Part shown: piece by piece, positions 43,625 through 55,960 of the stretch | How positions within the stretch are numbered: position 1 is the first letter of the stretch | Layout: each line of letters starts with the position of its first letter | DNA from: Ctena decussata | Taxonomy: Eukaryota; Mollusca; Bivalvia; Lucinida; Lucinidae | Direction of reading: 5' to 3' | Assembly (NCBI GenBank): GCA_963989385.1 | Contig: OZ022500.1 | Location: 110,091,842 to 110,155,841 of the forward strand | Length of the DNA: 64,000 nt | Program-made: the position numbers and the translations under genes | Notes under the pieces: model-generated | Databases searched by the model: none | The model's input: only the letters and a program-made list of their open reading frames with translations | Told to the model about the DNA's origin: nothing

Positions 43625-43732
43625 CCCAGCAGGCACATGACGTTGAAACGACGTCGTACTGACGTCGATGCGACGTAATGACGTCGCATCGACGTCAATA
43701 CGACGTCATTTCGACGTCATGTGCCCGCTGGG
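43625..43732. mobile_element. CRE-motif palindromic MITE, copy 2
   Basis: A 108-bp palindrome cccagcaggcacatgacgtt ... aacgtcatgtgcccgctggg-like ends, with centre gcgacgtaatgacgtcgc. It contains at least six gacgtc/tgacgt words. Confidence 0.87.
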
Positions 43733-44242
43733 TTTAATCAATCCTGTGTCTTTTTCTTGTGCTTTTCGAACTCATCAAAACAGGTTCGATAGTAGTATGG
43801 AGTACGTAAATTAATTTGAGTGGGGTAAATGTTCTTTTAAATTCGTTTCAGTTAAGGCGATTTGTTTAATTTTTCTGATATTACATGAAGCGTAAGTATA
43901 ACATATAGATCAAATCGATTTGCATCAGTTACATTGAATAGGAAGTATAATTTGACATATTTGATGAATAAAAGATAAAATGAGTGAGCTTCAAATTGTA
44001 AATAACATTCGCTCTGGACCAATATACTTTGAACTCCGATTTCAGCCATACTCAGCATTTTTTCATTAAGTACGGGTTTTGACTAATACATGTATTACAG
44101 AAGCAATTTAAAATGTGTAAATGACAAATAGTCTGCAGTTAATAAGGTGAACAGATAAATTTGCAAAGGAAGCGATTTTCACTTTCACTTTTGGCTCCCT
44201 TCTCAACACGTGTTTGCGTAGACTCCCCAAAGGATGATGTTT
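43733..44242. other. Intergenic, nothing recognised
   Basis: AT-rich sequence without a supported feature. Confidence 0.45.
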
Positions 44243-45965
44243 TTATACCCCGCCACACGTTAGTGGCGGGGTATTATGTTCTCACGTTGGCTGTACGTGT
44301 GTCTGTCCGTCCGTCCGTAGTCCGTCCGTCTGTCCGTCCGTCCGCACTTCGTTTCCGTTCGATAACTTAAGTATTTATTAACGGATTTCATTCACATCTT
44401 GCATATGCTTTTGTACCAAAAATGTCTCGCTTGGGATTGTTAATGGGCAAATTTTGATAATTTCTGACAGAGTTATGGCACTTGTCAATGTACATCAAAT
44501 GGTTTTTGGACTCTAGTTCCTTTACTACTTGGAGTATCATGATGAAACTTCACAAACATGATTGAAGTAACAAAAGCTTTGTATGAGCACAGAAATTTTA
44601 TCATCTGGGGTTATCTGCCCTTGCCCTGGGGTTATATTCATGTATAAAATCATGAAAAAATCTATATAAAATCAGAGTTTGAAGCAATTTTTTGGAAACT
44701 TACGGCAAATGATCGGAATGGTGAAAGCCTCCAGTGATGCTCAGGTCTACCCCATCAGAGTTATCTCCCCCTGCCCCAGGGCTATATACACGCTTAAAAT
44801 GATGATAAAATCTAAATAAATTCAAATTTCAGATTCAGATTTTTCAGAAATTTACAGCTGGGGATAAAAGTAATAAAAGCGTTGGCTGTCCGTGTGTCTG
44901 TCCATCCGTCCGTTGTACGTACGTCCGTCCGTCCGTCTGTCCGTCCGTCCGCACTTCGTTTCCGTTCGATAACTTAAGTATTTATTAATGGATTTCATTC
45001 AAATTTTGCATATGCATTTGTACTAAGAATGTCTCGCTTGGGATGGTTAATGGGCAAATTTTGATAATTTCTGACAGAGTTATGGCACTTGTCAATGTAC
45101 AATCAAAATGGTTTTTGAACTCTAGTTCCTTTACTACTTGGAGTATCATGGTGAAACTTCACAAACATGATCGAAGTAACAAAAGCTTTGTATGAGCACA
45201 GAAATTTTATCATCTGGGGTTATCTGCCCTTGCCCTGGGGTTATATACATGTATAACATCATAAAAAAAACCTATATAAAATCAGAGTTTGAAGCATTTT
45301 TTTTTTAAACTTACAGCAAATGATCGGAATGGTGAAAGCCTCCAGTGATGCTCAGGTTTACCCCATCAGAGTTATCTCCCCCTGTCCCAGGGCTATATAC
45401 ACGCATAAAATGATGATAAAATCTATATAAATTCAAATTTCAGATTCAGATTTTTCAGAAATTTACAACTGAGGATAAAAGTAATAAAAGCTTCCTGTGG
45501 TGATTAAAAGTTGACCCTTAAGAGGTTATCTGTCCCTTTCCCATGGCCACATACACGTTTCAAATCACTTCTATTATTTTGTAATTGATTAGAGTGGCAA
45601 CTGACTCAGCGGAAGCTGACAGTAAGTGCTCAGAGTAATGAAGTGTCCTGTCATGACAAAGACTTCTTCTCATATAGTTTTTAAACCCCGCCACACACTC
45701 CGCCACAAGTTAGTGGCGGGGTATTATGTTTTCACGTTGGCTGTCCGTGTCTGTCCGGTCGTCCGTAGTACGTACGTCCGTCTGTCCGTCTGTCCGTCCG
45801 TCCGCACTTCGTTTCCGTTCGATAACTTAAGTATTTATCAACGGATTTCATTCAAATTTTGCATATGCATTTGTACCAAAAATGTCTCGTTTTGGATTGT
45901 TAATGGCCAAATTTTGATAATTTCTGACAGAGTTGTGGCACTTGTCAATGTACAAAAAAATGCTG
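44243..45965. repeat. Tandem array of ~0.6-kb units with CCGT tracts
   Basis: Units start near 44248, 44880 and 45690. Each carries cgttggctgt(a/c)cgtgtgtctgtc, a (ccgt)n tract, gcacttcgtttccgttcgat, tcattcaaattttgcatatg and aatgtctcgcttggg. The outer two units begin with a perfect hairpin (ccccgccac ... gtggcgggg) followed by tattatgtt. The third unit is cut short at 45965 by LINE D. Confidence 0.88.
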
Positions 45966-45984
45966 CGGAAGTTTAATAACTAGA

Positions 45985-46875
45985 AGCCCGAATTGGTCTC
46001 AACAAAACCTGCACAAGGTATAAGAGGGATATTAGTGCTGAGAAAAGAAAACTGGTTAAAAGGAGCGTCAATGGTATCCAAATAAAAGGACTGACTCTGG
46101 AATCTGTAGAAAGCTTCAAATACTTTAGGGCAGTTGTCTCAGATGATGACTGCAAACTGGAGGCTCTATCTATGATTGTTAAAGCCACTACAGCTCTACG
46201 AAAGCTGAAGCCAGTTTACAGAGATCATACCATATGTCTTGTATCAAAGACGAAACGGATGCGCTTTCTTGTCATATCCATAAGTCTGTATGCCTGTGAA
46301 TCGTAGACCTTGACAGTAGAGTTAGACAGAGGATGCTACCGGAGGTTATTGCATATTTTGCATAAAGACCACGTAACTAATTAGGAGAAAGATCCAAGAA
46401 GTCATTGGAGAATATGATGAACTCCTGACCATGGTCAAGAAACGGAAACTTATTTGGTCTGACCACATCTCAAGGTCTTCTGGTTCAGCAAAGAAGATCC
46501 TACAGGGTACACTGAGACAAAGAAAAGAACGCAGGCCTTTGCAATTAGATAATACCGAAGGTTATTGGAAATCTCGTACAAGGACCACGTAACTATTGAG
46601 GATGTTTGGCGAAAGATCGGTGCAACCATTACAGAAGAAAAGGGAAACTAAGGTAGCCACATATTCAGGTACTCTGGCTTAGCAAAGCTGCTCGTAAAGG
46701 CACAGTGAAGGGGAAGAAGAGGTAGACAAAAGAAAAGGTGGGGAGACAATATTAAAGAGTGAGAAGGGGTGGACTTTGCCGGGACAACTAGGACAGCTGA
46801 AAACAGGACCAGGTAGAAAGGAATTGTTGCAGTCATCGTTGGTGCCCTAACGACCTCTCAAGATATGGGATAGAA
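45985..46875 (+). pseudogene. RTE-like LINE remnant D
   Basis: Begins with the block after motif C (AACAAAACCTGCACAAGGTAT-like, equal to TCTRYKMEISA in LINE B). It passes the FKYF-AVVSDD and SKTKRMRFLVIS regions and ends with the KKRWGDNIKE-type C-terminus and a gggatagaacatct tail. A second partial repeat of the RR-LL-ISYKDHVT region at about 46510-46600 shows an internal duplication. Many stops. Confidence 0.82.
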
Positions 46876-47429
46876 CATCTATCCACCTTAAGATTGATAT
46901 GTAAATGGCGAGCGGAGTGAAGATTGGTCTTTATAAGTCTGGAAGTTGGACTGAGTTCTAAAAAGTGGTAAATATCCACTGTACATCTGTCAAAATGTAA
47001 CAGAGAAGATACTTATACCAGCAGGTACACAACGTTTGAACAACATGGAATCAACCTTGACTGACTTTGAATCAATGTTGATTCCATATTGATTTAACAT
47101 CGTGCCTCCAGTGGGATATACTACTGTGCAAAAATATCAACAAAGATGCTGTTGTTGTTGTTTTTTTTCAGGCAAGTTTCAATCTCCTCGCACTGAGTAC
47201 CTATCCAGGCCATCCGTTTGATTTCTTCAGTGCTTCAGAATCCTCTTGTAAGCGTCCCTTTTATTCTTTCGCTTCATCAGCTTCATACCGCCTCTTCTTC
47301 AAATTCCTCCTCTCATAACGGAGATCAAGAACATTTCGAGTGCATCAGACATGTGCACAAAGGAAACAGAACTTTGATCCAGGTCATTATTGTGCAGAAT
47401 AATGACCATATTTCGAGGCCTTATGTACA
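46876..47429. other. Intergenic, nothing firm
   Basis: A small inverted pair (ttgattccatattgatt and aatcaacat-type) lies near 47045-47095. The frame at 47218-47454 resembles no family. Confidence 0.4.
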
Positions 47430-47720
47430 AGCTCACATTTTGTCATCACTTTAGCGACCGCATTTATTAACCCAATTTGATATAACATCACAGCTATATT
47501 TGGTTTGACAGTACCTAGAACAAGTTCCCGGACCAAGGTCAAGGACACTGTTGCTATATTTAGAAAAACTTTGTCATCGCTCTAGCGCTTTTATTTATAG
47601 ACCGATTTCGATATAACGTCACACAAAAGTTAAGTATGACAATATTTTGAACAAATTCCCGTTTAAGCACCGTAGGTCTAAGGTCAAGGCTACAGTTGCT
47701 TTAAAAAATCAGTCATCGCT
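47430..47720. repeat. Tandem ~120-bp repeat, left part
   Basis: Units share gtcaaggtcacagttgct, aaaactttgtcatcgctct, agcgc-tttatt and gatataac-tcacac. The array is split by the LTR element and resumes at 51787. Confidence 0.78.
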
Positions 47721-47724
47721 CTAG

Positions 47725-48193
47725 TGTCACACTATTAATAACAAGTCCATGATTTATAGTTTCTATAGCTTTATTAACTTAACAATCTAGCGTCTACCCA
47801 GGTTAAAAATACGTTAAGTATTCCAATGCTTCCAAGTTATCAGAACAATATCTTAAGCCAAATATCCAAAATCTCTCTAGAACGAGGCGCGCTGCTGGCT
47901 TATATACCTAAAGGCCATGCATCTGATTATGTTAAAGTTCAACTATCAATTTCCATGGCAATATTGCTAACGTATTTACGTATTGCATGCTTTCTCTATG
48001 CCTGAATTGTCACTACCAAATAAGTTCATGGCATATACTCAGAATCGCTATTTCTTGGAAATTGTACATTGACTAGTATTTATGAATCATCAACCTATTG
48101 ATATACCAGTATCCAGAGACAGACCTAGTGCAAAAAGTTCTTAGTCCTAAATAAAAATTGCAGAAAGTCAAACTGCAAGTGCACTCTGTTACA
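47725..48193 (-). repeat. 3' LTR (469 bp)
   Basis: Begins TGTAACAGAGTGCACTTG on the minus strand and ends at TGTGACA beside the CTAG duplication. It differs from the 5' LTR by substitutions and a few small indels. Confidence 0.9.
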
Positions 48194-48207
48194 GACCTTT
48201 CCACCTT
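48194..48207 (-). promoter_or_regulatory. Polypurine tract
   Basis: AAGGTGGAAAGGTC directly before the 3' LTR on the minus strand, the expected plus-strand primer position. Confidence 0.7.
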
Positions 48208-51200
48208 AAGATTTTATGAAATTTTTATACCTTTCAAAGTTGAAATTGCCTTATATATTACTTTTTATTTCATGTAGTAACTTACACTTCTTACTAAGCA
48301 AGAACTATTCCGGCTCTACCGCAAATGATATAGCAAATAAGTTTACTTCAAAGAGCATGCACTAAATGAGTTTTCAACTACTGTGATTTTATTGCAGATA
48401 AAGTCATGCTTTTATTTCAGATGAAATAAACTGTTAATTTAAACTGTTCTTGAATAATACTTCCACAGGTAAGTGATCGAATTACAGGAAAGCAATATCT
48501 TTTATTCGACCACTAATCTGCACATCATCAGTCGCGAACAGTCTCAATTTGATATCATTACAATTTCTAATATTCTTTCAGGTATAAAACCATTAAAACA
48601 CAAAACCATACATTGGAATGAATATACGTGAAACTGCTAAAGCCTTCTATAAGAAACACTTATACTATAGATTTATAAAATTGGTTAATTAAAATGCAGC
48701 AAAAAGTCATAGTCTAGAAAAGTTCTGTAGCATTTTAGCATGCTTTTTCTTCTGTAACGTCTTGATTGCTGTACCAAGTTCCCCAGTAGCAGGCCGCAAA
48801 TGGTAGTTTAGTATTTGTGGAAGAGAGACGTTGTATAGTATCTCTCTTGAACTAAATCCCAACTGATGGAAACCTCCTTCTAAAGTAGTAATTGCTGTCC
48901 AGTGTTAATCACTGATTGTTCACCGTCATCCTTTTGTGTTCCGACACAGAATGTATTGGTCTTCTGTCTGTCTGCTCGTTCCGACGATCAAAAATCCTCA
49001 GTGTTCCTCTCAGGCTCAACGATTGTCCATTCGTAACCTGTTTCAACCCATTTTTACTTTTACTCTACACCACCTCTATCGAGCAAGTTTAGCTAAGTCA
49101 ACAAAGTTCCAAGTAAATTAACTATCATCATTTCCACTAGTCTAGTGTCAGATTACACAGGTAACTGAATTTCCAGGGAAAAGTCTTGAGCTTCTTAGTG
49201 TTAATTTTCTTTCATCAATTTTATATTCCGAAATTCAGGGAATTTTTTTGGCAACTGTTAATTCTCTCAGGTAAATGATTTCCATAGGAAATCAATACAA
49301 ATGTTTAGCCCCAATAGTGTTTGAATGAAACTGCACTCTATTTCCAGTGCTAATCCAGGTCTTCACCTTTCACTAAATGCATTATCGATGTTTGTCCATG
49401 GTATGTCCCTACCAATCTCATTGACGTTTTGGAGTATTCCAGAATGTTTCTATCTTTGACTTAGCAACACGAATATATATATATATATATGTCGTATAAA
49501 TAGTTCACACAGATATTTTGTTATATGAGCACACACAATCTAGATATACTGAATTCGTTTCTACAGCACCACACACGTTGCACAACAAATACGTTCTGGA
49601 TCTATAGCCATATACACAATGCCCCTCAGCAGTTCCCAAAATACCAATTATCATGGCTTTTTCTTGGGAATCCAATGTACATTTTACCTTCAATTACATG
49701 TTCATCTTCGTCATGGATGATAGTAAATTTCTACTGGCGACCTAATTTTCGGTTTAACGACTCAGCCTTTCCATGACCATCAGCTACGCATATGCATTCG
49801 CAGCTCAGCGCAGACCGGTTCACTAACACATAATTACATCACCAAAATGCGAGGCTTAACACTATCACACACAATACATGTGTTTTTCCACACTGCCAAT
49901 AATGTGCCTTTTCTTTGGCCACATACACCAACCGAGAAAAGTCGACATGAACATCCAAATTTTTCTCATTATATATATAACAGCCTCAGAACAGCCAAAA
50001 ATATCACCAACACACCGAGTTTCATTTATCCAGTCAGTGCCAACATAACTATGTATCGAAATCAAAAGCCGTTACACCCATAAATGGATCTTAAACAATT
50101 TATTTACATGAATTAAGTTACCCTAAGCGTCTTGCTGCTTTATTTAGCAATATCCACACAACAACCTTTGTTGCGCGATCAATTACCATTATACTCAAAC
50201 ATTTAACACAAATACGAAACATAACCTTCAACCCCATGGCCTTAAGCCAACCTTAAAGGTACCCTGCATAAAAGTGCTGAGATAATCAAGATCTCAAAAG
50301 CGAAACTAATGCCCCGACATATATGCCGACACCCTATACACAGGAATCCTTACTCCTATATTTAACCTAGGCACTCTGGCCATATGACAGTCTTTTACTG
50401 ATGCGGTACACTTTGACCTAACATCTGACTAACATACAGGAGTAAAATCATTCCAATACACAAAAGACGAAGACAAGACAAAACACATACAAGTCACAAA
50501 ATACTGATGCACTTGACGAAACAGAAACCCTTGAAACATGAAATGAGATGCTACTTCATACCTCAATAATTTCTGTTCAACAAACTAACATGTTCATCAC
50601 ACCATACACACCATACATTTACTCTTTGTTTACAATGAAAATACCAAGTTCCAACACAATACCAATGTGCTTCCCAAATAGTGTATCCATTTTCAGTTTC
50701 TTTGGATACCTAAAAACATTGCTGATAAAATCCTCTGGACATATATATTCCAAGGTTATACCTACAGATCCAAAGTACACATGACACAAAGCCAACAGCA
50801 TTCACCTTACAAGATCCAAAGTCTAAATAGCCAAAACCTAAAAAATAATAATAAAAATGATTCCAAGAATGAAACCTAGTCAACACAAAAAACCAGACAA
50901 CCTTAAGCCGAAGTACGGCTTCCAAAAGAGTTCATATCTATGCATATCATCCTGTCTGGATACGCAAATAGACAAAACAACAAACTGATAACTCCTAAGT
51001 TACAAATATAGCTTCCAATTATGATTTATTCACCTATGACCAGTATACAAGAAGTTAGAATTTTGCCCTATGCATAATATGGCGTAACCTGACTCTTTAC
51101 ATCTGATAACGTTGCTAACCTTGATTTTGTCATGCAATATGTGCAAGTAAATACCAGTAAGACCTTTACCTCGAATGACTGTTGTTCTGTCCTCAACAAA

Positions 51201-51297
51201 AGAGAGAGTCCGGCGTCCATATTAAAAGTTTTGTACAAATGTCACAGTTTCACATATATTGTCCCAGGTATGAAGTCCAAATAGGTGAATAATTCTG

Positions 51298-51309
51298 GTC
51301 ACGGCACCA
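51298..51309 (-). promoter_or_regulatory. Primer-binding site, tRNA-His type
   Basis: TGGTGCCGTGAC, 13 bp inside the 5' LTR, matches the complement of the tRNA-His acceptor end (GTCACGGCA plus CCA). Confidence 0.75.
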
Positions 51310-51322
51310 AAAGAATAGATAT

Positions 51323-51782
51323 TGTCACACTATTAATAACAAGTCCATGATTGTATAGTTTCTATGACTTTATTAACTTAACAATCTAGCGTCTACCCAG
51401 GTTCAAAATACGTTAAAGTCATTTCCATGCTTCTAAGTTATCAGAGCAATATCTTAAGCCAAATATCCAAAATCTCCCTTGAAAGAGGCGCGCTGCTGGC
51501 TTATATACCTAAAGGTCATGCGACTGATTATGTTAAAGGTCAACTATCAATTTCCATGGCAATATTGCTTACTTATTGCATGCTTTCTCTATGCCTGAAG
51601 TGTCATTACCAAATGAGTTCTTGGCATTTACTCAGAATCGCTATTTCTTGGAAATTGTACATTGACTTGTATTTATGAATCATCAACCCATTGATATACT
51701 GGTTTCCAGAGACAGACCTAGTGCAAAGAGTTCTTAGTCCTAAATAAAAATTGCAGAAAATCAAACAGCAAGTGCACTTACA
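51323..51782 (-). repeat. 5' LTR (460 bp)
   Basis: Begins TGTAAGTGCACTTG and ends TTATTAATAGTGTGACA on the minus strand. It aligns end to end with 47725-48193. Confidence 0.9.
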
Positions 51783-51786
51783 CTAG

Positions 51787-52270
51787 CCCCTTTATGTATT
51801 AACAGATTTTGATATGCTTAGTGTGTCAATATCTTTGACAAGTTTGCGATCCAGAATTTTAAAGTCAATGTCAATGTCACAGTTGCTTTTTTTTAGAAAA
51901 TACTTTGTCATCCCTGTAGCGCCTTTTAACAGACCTATTTTTATATAACTTCTAACAAATATAAAGCTTGGCAATATCTGGGATAAATACATGTTTCAGC
52001 ATTGTTGGTCCAAGGTCAAGGTCACAGATGCCATTTCAGGTAAAACTTTGTCATTGATCTACCGGCTTTATTTTTGATCTGATTTTGATAGAACTTCACT
52101 CAATGTTAAGCATGTCAACATCTTGAACAAATTTGCGATCCAGTATTCAAGAGGCAAGGTCAAGGTAACAGTTGCTATATTTAGAGAAAAAAACCTGTCA
52201 TCCCTCTTTATTGTTATGGAGCGATTATGATATAACTTCACACAAATATGTTTTAACATATAACTCATCT
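51787..52270. repeat. Tandem ~120-bp repeat, right part
   Basis: Continuation of the array at 47430-47720, with gtcaatgtcacagttgct, actttgtcatccctgtagcg and ataacttcacacaaata. At least three units. Confidence 0.78.
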
Positions 52271-52655
52271 AGTGAGGCATATGGCGTGGGTATTCATCAC
52301 ATTTAGTGAGTATCTAGTTGTTTTCAATTTTAAAGAGTAGATAGATCTAATGTATTTTGGTTTATGTCATAAAATCATACAATAAGTATTAAATGCACGT
52401 GTAAATGCTATTTGTTATGATAAATATCATCCGGCATTATCAAGTTTCCAAAAACGGTTGCCTTTATAAAATTTCGTTAGGTGGTCGTCAAGATAATCAA
52501 GTTTGAATTTTAACCAATTTCCATAAATTTTCATAAATTGTGTCATTAGTTTCGTCTTCAGTTCTCATGACGGACTAATGTTCAAAAACAAAGCAGAAGT
52601 TTTCAGGTTTCATACAAAGCAGAATGCCATTTACCATAGGATTCTAAAAATTCTA
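52271..52655. other. Intergenic, nothing recognised
   Basis: AT-rich without a supported feature. Confidence 0.45.
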
Positions 52656-53150
52656 TTCTATTCTATCCCATAACCTTACAAGGTCGTTGGGGCACCACAG
52701 ATGACTTCGAAACGATCCCTTTCTACCTTGTCCTGTTTGCAGCTGCCTAAGTCCATTCCTGTCCACTTCCCACCTCTTCCTTTGTCTACCTCCTCTTCTT
52801 TTCCTTTCACTATGCCCTGTAGAATCGCCTTTGCTAAACCAGAAGACCTTGAGAAGTGGCCAAACCACCTTAGTTTCTGGGTTTTTTTTACCAGAGTCAT
52901 CAGTTTATCGTATTCTCCAGTGGCTGCTTGGATCTTTCTGAGAACCTCCTCATTGGTTGTATGGTCCTTGTACGAAATGTTCAGTAACCTTTGGTAGCAT
53001 CTCATCCCAAAGGACTGCCTCTTTTTTTATCTTACTATGTTGTCAAGCTGCACGATTCACAGGCATACAGAAATATGAAAATGATAAGGGAGTGCATAAG
53101 TTTCACCTTTGATCCAAAATATATGTTGTTATCTCTTCAAAATGAGGACA
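52656..53150 (-). pseudogene. RTE-like LINE remnant E, 3' region, minus strand
   Basis: The minus-strand frame from about 53005 reads MRCYQRLLNISYKDHTTNEE through RWFGHFSRSSGLAKAILQG, then shifts frame in KGKEEEV. An earlier piece (SKVKLMHSLIIFIFLYACES-like) lies at 53040-53130. The 3' tail gggatagaatagaat is at 52672-52655. Confidence 0.85.
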
Positions 53151-53238
53151 CCTACAATAATTACTGTAATTCTCAGTTTCGTTTTACAATGCAGTAATGT
53201 AGATGGAATGGCAAAGATTGCACCTTTTTCCAATACAA

Positions 53239-53565
53239 CAGGGTATAATCGATTCCGCTCATTTTCGCTTCCTGCAGAGACTGTACATCATATTTGGCTT
53301 CCGCCGAGACTGTCCGCAATCTCTTGCTTTCTGCCGAGACTTCTGTACATGATAAATGGCTTCCTGCAGAGACTGTCCGCATGATTCTGCTTCCTGCCGA
53401 GGCTCTCGGCAGGAAGAAGAGTCACGCGGGCAGTCTCGGCAGGAAGCCATTTTTCGAGGACAGTAGTCTGCAGGAAGCAAGAGTTCGCGGACAGTCTCGG
53501 CGGAAGCCAAATATGACGGACAATCTCTGCAGGAAGCGAAAATTGGCGGACTGGTTTATACCCTG
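53239..53565. mobile_element. Palindromic MITE built from ~36-bp subrepeats
   Basis: Outer inverted ends cagggtata and tataccctg, then attttcgcttcctgcagaga and its complement. Both arms are made of repeated cttcctgc(a/c)gagactgtc units, so the element is both tandem and inverted. The centre is cctgccgaggctctcggcagg at about 53395-53415. Confidence 0.85.
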
Positions 53566-54200
53566 TGAATTCAGGACCATACCCGTATATATCTGTTTCA
53601 TACAGCCCTCATCTGTGTAGCTTATTCAGTGATATATTGGAACCAAATTGCAGTGTAATTAATAAATCCCACATAACATTCGAAGATGCAGATGAGTCAT
53701 TAAATCAAATATCTCTCATAGAATATTGTTTGATGATCAATGTGTTCATTAAACCGTCATGCACAGACGCTTTATAGCTTTATAGCTCACCTGAGCCGGA
53801 AGCTCCGGGGAGCTAAAAGTATAGGAACGCTCCATCGTGCGTCGTCGTCCGTCCGTTCGTCGTCCGTCTACTTTTGCAAACGATTTATCAGCCTTTGAAA
53901 CCATTTGGCCGATTGTAACCAGTTTTCATGTAGAGCCTCCTTGGCTTGCAGGGACGAATTGTAAAAATGGGCCGGATCACATGACCAGCATGGCCTTCAA
54001 GCCCATATATATTTTGTAAAAACCTTTAAAAATCCTCTTCTGCAGAACCCGATGACCTTGAAACTTGGCATGTAGCATTGGATACTCGAGTACTCCCAAG
54101 ATTAATCAAATGATGACCTTGGGTTTGGTTTCTGCTGCTTATTTCGGGGAAAATGCTAGAACATAAGATTTCGTGGAAATCGTTGAAGACTTTGGCATAA

Positions 54201-54938
54201 AGATAGATAAATTCTTTATTAATACAATAAGCCTAAAAGGCCCATGAGTATATAAACATGCAACATACATTTTCACAAAACCAGGATAGCAGGCTAATAA
54301 ATGCGTCACATTATACAAGAATATTTACATTATCAGTGTAGAGCTCTCTGTTAACCCAATTAAGTGATGCGGGCGTCAATGTTGTTTAAAAGTCAATAAT
54401 TACATTGTATCACGCGCTTCAGAGTGACAGCTCATCTCACTAACTAGCACGTGAAATCTACAACATTCCATGTACTTGAATGGCTAGTAAACATTGAGTG
54501 ACAGCTCGCTACGCCTACTTGCACGCGAAATCTACAGCAGGAGGTGGAATTTACTGGTAGGCAGTGACAATGCGGCTGTTCCAAACTTTTGCTAAATTCG
54601 GCCGGTAATGTTTTTTAAAGAATCTTTATAGGTATGTATTTCTTAATTTTGTTTATCTTTTTATTGATCAAAAGCATCGTTTAATAATATAAATATAAGG
54701 AATGAATGTTATTTTTTAAACGTTTACTGAAGTATAAACTACATCGGGTCACGAGCAAAGTTTACGTAAACCCCTTCGGGGTTCACTTACTTTGCTCGTG
54801 ACCCGATGTAGTTTATACTTCAGTAAACGTTAAAAAAATAACATTCATTCCTTAAATTAACGCAATCCAAATGCGTGAGAAAGCTTGACTTCATTCCAGT
54901 CCTATTGAAATAATAACCAGACGGCATGTTGGTACATA
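54201..54938. mobile_element. Insertion of ~0.74 kb in the tandem array, with long hairpin
   Basis: Array sequence stops after ttggcataaa and resumes near tactgggtacatgaaaat, so the intervening DNA is inserted. It contains a nearly perfect hairpin at 54696-54855 but no coding frame and no terminal repeats that I could fix. Confidence 0.55.
54696..54855. repeat. Long perfect hairpin, ~65-bp arms
   Basis: The left arm (54696-54761) contains gtttactgaagtataaacta and the right arm (54790-54855) is its complement with one or two differences. The loop itself contains a small ccccttcgggg stem. Confidence 0.9.
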
Positions 54939-55960
54939 CAGTTATCTTACTGGGTACATGAAAATAACTGATTATGAGAGGTCAGTGTCATTCTTTGACC
55001 TTTGACCTAGGTCTCTCATATTTCGACACTTTCACGTATCTTCTCAAAGGCCGCTTGGCCAGTTGTAACCAAACTTAATATGGAGCCTCCAGTATTGAGA
55101 GAACGAAAATTTGTTCAAACGGTCCAGGTCACATGACCATCATGGCTGCCACGCCCATATACATGTATGCTAGAAGCCTTTCTTCTCCAGAACCAATTAA
55201 CCGATGGCCTTGAAAGTTAATAAGTATTATCGGATACTCAAGGTTATTCAAGTTATGACCTTGGATTGATCCTGACCTTTTTACGTCAAGGTCAAATTTG
55301 CTGTCTGTTGCTTTTATATAGGAACATGCTAGAATATAATAGTTAAGGAAATTATTGAAGATTTTGGCATAAATATGGTTTATACGGTCATGTAAATGAT
55401 GGAATGGAGATTTGTGAGTACAAGAGGTTAAGTTCATTCTTTGACCTTTGACCAAGGTCTCTTATATTTCGACGGTTTCAAACACCTCCTCAAAAGCCTC
55501 TGTACCAATTGTAACTAGATTTTATACAGAGCCTTCAAACGGCCCTGGTCAGCTGACCAACATGGCTGCCACGCCCAAATATAGTAAAACCTTTTAAAGC
55601 CTTCTTCTCCAGAAAAAATGGGTGATAGCCTTGAAACTTTGTATGTATCATTGGGTACTTAAGTAATACCAATATTGTTCAAATGATGACCTTGAATTGA
55701 CCTTGATCTTTTGTACGGAAAGCTCTTTTGTACGGAAGGGTCAAATTTGCTTTCAGTCGCTTTTATATTGGAGAATTCTGGAACATAAGAGTTTATGGAA
55801 CTTACAGAAGATTTTGGTGCAACAAAATGGTATATACAAGTCAAGTAAATGAGTACATGAAGATTTGGAAGTACAAAAGGTCAATGTCATTCCTGATTAT
55901 ATCCTAGTTTGACAGTTGACCTTTTTACCCAGGTGAGTGACTCACCTCTTGTACAATATG

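Larger units (their letters stand above)
47725..51782 (-). mobile_element. LTR retrotransposon without coding capacity
   Basis: Two direct ~465-bp LTRs (47725-48193 and 51323-51782), each TG...CA bounded, enclose 3.1 kb. CTAG is duplicated outside (47721-47724 and 51783-51786). Orientation is minus. A primer site TGGTGCCGTGAC (51309-51298) complements 12 bases of the 3' end of eukaryotic tRNA-His plus CCA. A purine tract AAGGTGGAAAGGTC (48207-48194) immediately precedes the distal LTR. The internal region has no gag or pol frame in any phase, so the element is a non-autonomous LARD-like form of the Gypsy or BEL/Pao kind. The LTRs differ at several percent of sites, indicating an old insertion. 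Confidence 0.88.
53777..55960. repeat. Tandem array of ~0.42-kb units with GCTCACCTGAGC edge
   Basis: The left edge gctcacctgagccggaagct is followed by a cgtccgtccgt tract. Units at about 53880-54200, 54945-55440 and 55445-55900 share gtcacatgaccatcatggct, gccacgcccatata, cttcttctccagaacc, gatgaccttg and gaagattttggcataaa. The right edge is caggtgagtgactcacctct. An insertion at about 54201-54938 splits the first unit. Confidence 0.85.

Noticed and set aside
53173..53620. Open frames on both strands around 53.2-53.6 kb
   Set aside because: They follow the 36-bp subrepeats of a palindromic MITE.
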